Source of the DNA: an uncultured Lachnospiraceae bacterium
GTDB taxonomy: Bacteria; Bacillota; Clostridia; Lachnospirales; Lachnospiraceae
Assembly: GCA_947068385.1 (NCBI GenBank)
Contig: CAMTBF010000081.1
Span: forward strand, 1 to 10,583
Reading direction: 5' to 3'
Length of the DNA: 10,583 nucleotides
Below are positions 6,198 through 10,583 of this stretch, piece after piece; positions within the stretch are counted from its first letter, which is position 1, and each line of letters begins with the position of its first letter. Below the pieces are notes generated by a model. The model was not told where the DNA came from. It saw nothing but the letters and a program-made list of their open reading frames with translations, and did not search any database. The position numbers and the translations under genes were made by a program.

Positions 6198-7514
6198 TCA
6201 TTCCTCTTTCAGGTAAATCTCCACCACCGTGTCCTTCTCGTCCGGCAGCGGATAGCAGTCCGAGGCGTGGGGATCGAAGAAGAAAAACGCATTCTGGCTA
6301 AATTCCTTCAGGTTCCAGTAGTTGGCCAGCTTTATCTCAGAATTGTCCGACAGCAGCCGCAGCTTCTCTATCTTCCCGGCCATGTCCTCCAGGCAGATGG
6401 CCCCTGCCTGCTCCTCCATCACATGGGCGTAGAGCACATTGCCCCTGCGGGTGAAGCGCCCCCATTCCGGCTTTGGCAGTCCGGCGTAGCCGCAGCCGTA
6501 GATGCTCCTGCCGTTCTTCCGCATCCAGGCCCCCACCTCCCGCAGGATGGCCACGGACTCCTCCGGAATCTCCCCCTTTGCGTTGGGACCCACGTTCAGC
6601 AGCAGGTTCCCGCCCTTGCTGACGCACTCCACCAGCATATGAATCACCATCCTGGCGGATTTATAGTGGTGGTCATGGGCGGCATAGCCCCAGTTGTTGT
6701 TCAGGGTGATGCAGGATTCCCAGGGGATGGGATTCCCGGCCTCGTCCCGGATGCCCTCCGGGGGGATCATCTGCTCCGGCGAGGCGAAGTCCCCGGAATA
6801 GGGCGTGGGATCCAGGGTGCGGATGGAGCCCGCGTTCTCCCCGCTCCCCTCCAGGCGGTTGTCGATGATCACGTCCGGCTGGATGGAGCGCACCATCTCG
6901 ATCAGCTCCTTGGCCTTCCAGGTGTCGCATTTCATGTTCCCGTAGGAGAAATCGAACCACATCACGTCCAGCTTCCCGTAATCCGTCAGAAGCTCCTTTA
7001 TCTGGCCGAACATGTACTCCAGGTAATTGTCGAAATTCCGGTTCTCGTTGGAGCATTCCGGCCTGTTCCTCATGGGATGGTGCATGTCCCCGTAATGGGG
7101 GAAATCCGGATGCCGCCAGTCGATCACGGAATAGTACAGCCCCACCCGGATGCCCTCCGCCCGGAAAGCGTCCAGGAATTCCCGCACCAGGTCCCGCCCG
7201 CAGGGGGCGTTGGTGGACTTGAAGTCCGTCAGCTTGGAGTCGAACAGGCAGAAGCCGTCGTGGTGCTTGGCCGTCAGCACCGCGTACTTCATGCCGGCCT
7301 CCTTGGCCAGCCTGGCCCATTCCCTGGGATCATAGTTCTCCGTGGCGAACTCGTCCATGAAGGGCTCGTACTCCTCCTTGGTGAGCTGCTCGGTGCTGCG
7401 CAGCCATTCCCCCCTGGCCGGGATGGCGTACAGCCCCCAGTGGATGAACATGCCGAACCGGGCCTCCCTGTACCACTCCGTCCTCCTCGTCCTCTCTTCC
7501 ACTACCTTGTTCAT
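6198..7514 (-). CDS. Cytoplasmic GH29 alpha-L-fucosidase
   Basis: A 438-residue glycoside hydrolase that should remove alpha-linked L-fucose from glycans. GH29 landmarks run in order: RFGMFIHWGLY (H25 in the FIHWG motif), the paired histidines in TAKHHDGFCLFDS (H84-H85), the probable nucleophile D188 in LDVMWFDFSYG, a candidate acid/base E247 in GDFASPEQM, and the conserved SKGGNLLLNVGPNAKGEIP block. No signal peptide is present, so it acts inside the cell on imported oligosaccharides or glycopeptides. I start at the ATG at 7514, which matches the family N-terminus. Its ribosome site is weak; a better GAGGAGG at 7567-7561 points only to an in-frame CTG at 7553, and the frame is open to a TTG at 7580. 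It follows the transglutaminase-like gene by 84 bases and is probably cotranscribed with it. The family is certain; the linkage specificity is not. Confidence 0.94.
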   Translation of the reverse strand: MNKVVEERTRRTEWYREARFGMFIHWGLYAIPARGEWLRSTEQLTKEEYEPFMDEFATENYDPREWARLAKEAGMKYAVLTAKHHDGFCLFDSKLTDFKSTNAPCGRDLVREFLDAFRAEGIRVGLYYSVIDWRHPDFPHYGDMHHPMRNRPECSNENRNFDNYLEYMFGQIKELLTDYGKLDVMWFDFSYGNMKCDTWKAKELIEMVRSIQPDVIIDNRLEGSGENAGSIRTLDPTPYSGDFASPEQMIPPEGIRDEAGNPIPWESCITLNNNWGYAAHDHHYKSARMVIHMLVECVSKGGNLLLNVGPNAKGEIPEESVAILREVGAWMRKNGRSIYGCGYAGLPKPEWGRFTRRGNVLYAHVMEEQAGAICLEDMAGKIEKLRLLSDNSEIKLANYWNLKEFSQNAFFFFDPHASDCYPLPDEKDTVVEIYLKEE

Positions 7515-7598
7515 CTTAAACCCATCCGCGCGTCGCGCCCCGCGCTCAGGCAGCCAAAAGCCTCCTCTGCCCCATATCAAGAGGTTGAATGCGCTATT

Positions 7599-10283
7599 TT
7601 ACTCAACCTTATCATACATATTGATCAGCTTCAGTATCATGTCCCCCGTGCCCACATTGTACCCGGCCACGCTGTAGATGCCCCGCATGTCCCTGTCGAT
7701 CAGCACGGCCAGGGGGAGCTTGCCGGGCTCCAGGTACAACCTGCGGGCCAGCGCCTCCATATCGGCCCCGAACTCGTCGAACATCAATGCGATCCCGGGC
7801 AGCGCCTCCAGCACCCGCCCGCATGCCGGGTTCTTCCGAATCTCCGGGCGCATCGCCACGAAGAACAGCCTCCCCTGCAGCTCGGCATAGGCCTCCCTGC
7901 GCTCATATATCTCGTTCAGGATATGCTCCGTGGGCTCCTCGTCCTCCCCCAGCCAGATGAACAGGCTGCTGCTCTCTCCCTTCACCAGCGCGGAGATCCG
8001 GCATGCCTCCCCGTCCTCCTTCTTGATGGCAAAGTCCGGGATGGCGTGATCCGTGAGCATATCGGCCAGCCTGGCCTCCGCCAGCTCTAGGCGGATCTCC
8101 CTCTCCTGTCCCTCCTCCAACCGGAAGTACAGCTCTTTTGCCAAAATGTTGCCATTGGGCAGACGGTTGGCCGTCAATGCCCTGTATCTCCCCGGGAAAG
8201 CGGGAATGGGCCCCGCCGGCCTGTCCTGCTCCCCCAGCCACAGAGACCTGTACGCCCCATCCTCAAAGCGGGCCAGGGACCAGTTGCCGAAATAGTTCCA
8301 CTCCACGCCCTCCTGGCCATGGATCACGATCCCGCATGTCCTCTCATGCCGCTCCAGGGGGACGAATGCGCCCCTCTCTTCGGAAAGGGCCTCCGCCTTG
8401 CCGGAGCCTGCCGCCGCGGCTCCCCGGGCATCCTCCGAGGGCATCCACGCCTCCGGCACCCTCTCCACCGGATCCAGCCGGGCGGGTATCCCCAGGGCCC
8501 TCAGGATCTGTACGCAGACCACCTCCTGGGTCAGCCTGCTCCCCCGGCCGCTCTCCAGGGCCCCCTGGGCGGATGTGATCAGGTTCCCGTACTCCTCCTT
8601 TTTATCCGACCGGATCCTCTCCTGTACCAGCTCCCATGCCGCCACCGGATTCCTGCGGATCTCCTCCGGCAGGTCCCTGCCCCGGCGGGCGCCCTCCTGC
8701 TCCAGCCAGCCCAGGATGAAGCGCCGGAAGGGGCGGATCATCTCATTCCCCACCCTGGGGCACAGGATATAGGGCACCAGGAGCCCGTCCTCATACACGC
8801 TTTCCCAGCCTGCCGCCTCCAGGCAGCACTCCTCCAGCACCTCTGCCGTGATGTCCCGGAGGTCCTTCTCCCGCAGGCTCTCCAGCAGGGCCGTCTTCCA
8901 GCGCTCCGGATAGGCTCCCTCCGAAGGCCTGGCCAGGAATGCCGCGATCTCCCTCTGGTTCCTGCAGGCCTTCTTCATGATGGACATGCATCTGTCCCTG
9001 GCATCCGCCTCCATCCCGGCGGTGGCTTCCTCTGCCAGGGCCTGGTCTAGAAAACGGCTCTCCTTCTCCCTGCGCAGGCGGTTCATCTCCTCCAGCCGCC
9101 TCCGACCCCTGCGCTTCTCCTCATCGGTGGGGGTGACGGCATTCCGTGCGGAATCCTTCGGCGCGATAAAGGTCAGCTCCCCCCACTTATCAGCCTCCTG
9201 CCCCATGGCATCCAGGACGATCTCGCAGCATCTCCCCTGTCTGGTGTCCGCCAGGGCCTCCCCGTAAGCGCCGTCCTTCGACGCGGTGACATGCAGGCTG
9301 CCCAGTCCGGTGCGGAGCCTGCACCTCCCCTGCGCGTCGGTCCGGACGGCCGCGATCTCCCCGTAGCACGCCATGTTCATGACCTCAAACCGCACCAGCG
9401 CCCCCGGCTGGGGGTTCCCCGCGCTGTCGTATACGGCCACCTCCTGCTCTGTGGTCAGGGCATAGCGCCCGATCTGGTTCAGGGCGTGGCACATGTCGTT
9501 GCCGGGCAGCACCTGCGGGGCCTCCTCCCCCTCCGTGCCCTCCTCCACCGGAAGGAGCCAGCGGGAGTGCACCAGCATGGCCCTGGAGGACGCGCCGGCG
9601 AACCACCCTCTGTTCAGCAGCTCCTCCGGCTCGCACGCGCCGAAGAAGACCCACTCCCCGTCGCACCATGCCTCCACCCAGGCGTGGTTGTCGTCGCAGT
9701 GGGACCACAGGGGCACGTACACCTGCCTGGCCGGGATTCCCAGGCTGCGCAGCACCGACACGGTAAAGGTGGACTCCTCCCCGCAGCGGCCATAGGCGCA
9801 GTCGTATACGCTCATGGGGCTGGCCGTCCGTCCGTCCGTTGACCTGTAGGTGGCCTGGGAGGCGCACCAGTAGTTGGCTTCCCGCACGGCCTGGCGCATG
9901 TCCATCCCGGCTATCCGGTCCTTTAGCTGCTCATAGAAGAATGCGCGGTGCTCCGTCAGATCCTCATTGTTCACCCGATGATGCAGCACATATCCGGCGA
10001 ACAGCCTCTCCGGGACACGGCCCGCGAAGGGCCCCTTTTCCCAGAGGAAGGCCCCGTGCCTGGCGAAGGCTTCGAAGAGCTCTGCCGGATAGTCCACGGC
10101 ATCGCTCACCGGCATGGAGGCATACAGGCATTTCAGGGCCTGGGCCTCCCCGGGGCTCAGAATCTCCCCCACCATGCGCTCCACCTGCGCCGCTCTGGCC
10201 CCGCAGGCCCCGCTTGTCCCCATGCGCTTCAGCTGCTCCCTGAAGGGCGCTTCGATTTTTTCCATCATTTCCTTCGTAAACAT
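7599..10283 (-). CDS. Transglutaminase-like protein with CnaB-like and redoxin-fold domains
   Basis: An 894-residue protein without signal peptide. Around 130-235 is a transglutaminase/cysteine-protease core: C167 in GRCGEESTFTV, then LGIPARQVYVPLWSHC, H200 in DNHAWVEAW, and GACEPEELL, where the usual Asp is replaced, perhaps by E218. About 277-360 looks like an immunoglobulin/CnaB-type beta domain. At about 581-602, SRLTQEVVCVQILRALGIPA echoes the first core but has Arg in place of the Cys, suggesting a degenerate second copy. From about 738 to the end is a redoxin-like fold (IPDF at 748-751, FIWLGEDEEPTEHI near 775-788, ending LAVLIDRDMRGIYSVAGYN) lacking the CxxC or peroxidatic cysteine. 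The start is the ATG at 10283, ten bases after AGGAG; a TTG at 10292 is too close to it. It sits between prfA and a fucosidase. The reaction could be proteolysis, amide hydrolysis (as in PNGase, which shares this fold) or crosslinking; I cannot choose. Confidence 0.85.
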   Translation of the reverse strand: MFTKEMMEKIEAPFREQLKRMGTSGACGARAAQVERMVGEILSPGEAQALKCLYASMPVSDAVDYPAELFEAFARHGAFLWEKGPFAGRVPERLFAGYVLHHRVNNEDLTEHRAFFYEQLKDRIAGMDMRQAVREANYWCASQATYRSTDGRTASPMSVYDCAYGRCGEESTFTVSVLRSLGIPARQVYVPLWSHCDDNHAWVEAWCDGEWVFFGACEPEELLNRGWFAGASSRAMLVHSRWLLPVEEGTEGEEAPQVLPGNDMCHALNQIGRYALTTEQEVAVYDSAGNPQPGALVRFEVMNMACYGEIAAVRTDAQGRCRLRTGLGSLHVTASKDGAYGEALADTRQGRCCEIVLDAMGQEADKWGELTFIAPKDSARNAVTPTDEEKRRGRRRLEEMNRLRREKESRFLDQALAEEATAGMEADARDRCMSIMKKACRNQREIAAFLARPSEGAYPERWKTALLESLREKDLRDITAEVLEECCLEAAGWESVYEDGLLVPYILCPRVGNEMIRPFRRFILGWLEQEGARRGRDLPEEIRRNPVAAWELVQERIRSDKKEEYGNLITSAQGALESGRGSRLTQEVVCVQILRALGIPARLDPVERVPEAWMPSEDARGAAAAGSGKAEALSEERGAFVPLERHERTCGIVIHGQEGVEWNYFGNWSLARFEDGAYRSLWLGEQDRPAGPIPAFPGRYRALTANRLPNGNILAKELYFRLEEGQEREIRLELAEARLADMLTDHAIPDFAIKKEDGEACRISALVKGESSSLFIWLGEDEEPTEHILNEIYERREAYAELQGRLFFVAMRPEIRKNPACGRVLEALPGIALMFDEFGADMEALARRLYLEPGKLPLAVLIDRDMRGIYSVAGYNVGTGDMILKLINMYDKVE

Positions 10284-10320
10284 GATCGGCAATCTCCTGT
10301 CTCATCTATGTTGGATTTTC

Positions 10321-10349
10321 GGCCTGGTTCTCTCCCGTCTCCACCGGCC
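10321..10349 (-). other. Third, weaker hairpin in the prfA downstream repeat
   Basis: GGCC-t-GGT (10321-10328, plus-strand letters) pairs with ACCGGCC (10343-10349), seven pairs with one bulge and a 14-base loop. No T-tract follows on the minus strand. It lies just upstream of the transglutaminase gene's ribosome site and could influence its translation. Confidence 0.4.
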
Positions 10350-10352
10350 TCT

Positions 10353-10377
10353 CCGCCTCGGTCCCTCGACCAGGCGG
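10353..10377 (-). other. Hairpin 2 in the prfA downstream repeat
   Basis: Plus-strand letters: CCGCCT-c-GGTC (10353-10363), loop CCTC, GACC-AGGCGG (10368-10377). Ten pairs with one bulged base, the same architecture as hairpin 1. No T-tract follows in the direction of prfA transcription, so it is not a standard intrinsic terminator. Confidence 0.6.
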
Positions 10378-10408
10378 CTTTTAGGTTTCTCCCATCTTCA
10401 CTAGCTTG

Positions 10409-10435
10409 GCCGCTTCGGTCGCACGACCAAGCGGC
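10409..10435 (-). other. Hairpin 1 in the prfA downstream repeat
   Basis: Plus-strand letters: GCCGCTT-c-GGTCG (10409-10421), two-base loop CA, CGACC-AAGCGGC (10424-10435). Twelve possible pairs with one bulge; the tight loop probably opens the terminal pair. It lies just after the prfA stop and has no T-tract on the minus strand. Confidence 0.6.
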
Positions 10436-10476
10436 TTCTAGTTTTCTCCCATCTTCACTAACTTAGCCGCTTGGTC
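10425..10476. repeat. 12-bp perfect inverted repeat bridging the prfA stop codon
   Basis: GACCAAGCGGCT (10425-10436) is the exact reverse complement of AGCCGCTTGGTC (10465-10476), with 28 bases between. One arm lies in the last codons of prfA and the other just after its TAG. The downstream arm is also an arm of hairpin 1, so the two folds exclude each other. Confidence 0.72.
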
Positions 10477-10583
10477 GGCGGCGATGCAGGCGTCCAGGAT
10501 TTCCTGGATGTCCCCGTTCATGACCTTATCCAGCTTGTAGATGGTCAGGCCGATGCGGTGGTCGGTGACCCGGCCCTGGGGGA
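10438..10583 (-). CDS. prfA: Peptide chain release factor 1 (RF1), C-terminal part
   Basis: The window holds the last 47 complete codons and the stop; the gene continues past the right edge. [20 protein letters not shown], then [12 protein letters not shown] and [14 protein letters not shown], matches the end of bacterial class-I release factors. [14 protein letters not shown] fits RF1; the GGQ and PxT motifs that would settle RF1 against RF2 are outside the window, so the call rests on this tail. RF1 ends translation at UAA and UAG in the cytoplasm. The end is at the family's usual length, so the TAG at 10440-10438 is the genuine stop. Unusually, the tail is part of a 57-bp tandem repeat, and the frame downstream is open except for a TAA at 10383-10381 until a TAG at 10308-10306. 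No terminator separates it from the transglutaminase-like gene. Confidence 0.92.
   Translation of the reverse strand, partial: PQGRVTDHRIGLTIYKLDKVMNGDIQEILDACIAADQAAKLVKMGEN

Larger units (their letters stand above)
10321..10470 (-). repeat. 57-bp tandem repeat spanning the prfA stop codon
   Basis: Three head-to-tail units on the minus strand: unit 1 10470-10414, unit 2 10413-10357, unit 3 (partial, about 36 bases) 10356-10321. Units 1 and 2 match at 49 of 57 positions by hand count. Unit 3 matches unit 1 at about 23 of its first 33. The unit is exactly 19 codons, so all copies stay in the prfA frame. Unit 1 contains the last codons and TAG stop of prfA. Unit 2 repeats them as [14 protein letters not shown]. 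In unit 3 the stop position is CAG and the frame runs on to a TAG at 10308-10306. Confidence 0.9.

Noticed and set aside
6168..8090. 640-codon plus-strand open frame opposite the fucosidase and transglutaminase genes
   Set aside because: It is an antisense shadow caused by high GC at third positions; the sense strand encodes recognised catalytic motifs throughout.
10353..10435. The two hairpins after prfA as intrinsic terminators
   Set aside because: Neither is followed by a T-tract on the minus strand, so standard Rho-independent termination is not supported.
9948..10466. 172-codon plus-strand open frame across the prfA repeat
   Set aside because: Its repetitive C-terminus only reflects the 57-bp repeat read on the wrong strand; it overlaps two genes and has no family match.

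Overview
The window looks like chromosomal DNA of a GC-rich gut Clostridia member, most likely Lachnospiraceae. This is an inference from gene content and style: strong AGGAGG ribosome sites, TTG/GTG starts, an OFA-family transporter, an iron-sulfur aldo/keto reductase, PadR/HAAS/SdpI-type membrane genes and a cytoplasmic GH29 fucosidase. I see no tRNA, rRNA, CRISPR array, insertion sequence or prophage. No gene-free stretch exceeds 300 bases; the longest is the divergent promoter region 4529-4826.

Left part (1-1501). The first codons of an unidentified minus-strand gene run off the left edge. Divergent from it is an aldo/keto reductase with a C-terminal two-cluster ferredoxin module (178-1320). 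A long bidirectional hairpin terminator (1454-1501) closes this gene and the operon converging on it.

PadR operon (3844 down to 1532, minus strand). A consensus promoter overlapped by a PadR-type palindrome drives five closely spaced genes: a PadR repressor, a small multi-pass membrane protein, a HAAS/DUF1700-like protein with an external domain, a DUF3784-like protein and an SdpI-like protein. The layout suggests an autoregulated membrane-stress or antimicrobial-response unit.

Middle (3863-6169). An unrecognised conserved-looking protein with a possible winged-helix segment (minus) diverges from an OFA-family major facilitator (plus). The shared intergenic region holds two divergent promoters and a 16-bp palindrome on the transporter's -35. 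A second bidirectional terminator (6131-6169) follows the transporter.

Right part (10583 down to 6198, minus strand). The 3' end of prfA (release factor 1) is followed by a large multidomain transglutaminase-like protein ending in a redoxin-like fold without active cysteines, then by an alpha-L-fucosidase. No terminator is visible between these three genes, so they may share a transcript.

The most unusual feature is at the prfA end. Its last codons lie in a 57-bp tandem repeat of about 2.6 copies, kept in the prfA frame, with in-frame stops TAG, TAA and TAG, all of which RF1 can read. The repeat folds into mutually exclusive hairpins, with one compensatory base-pair change between copies.
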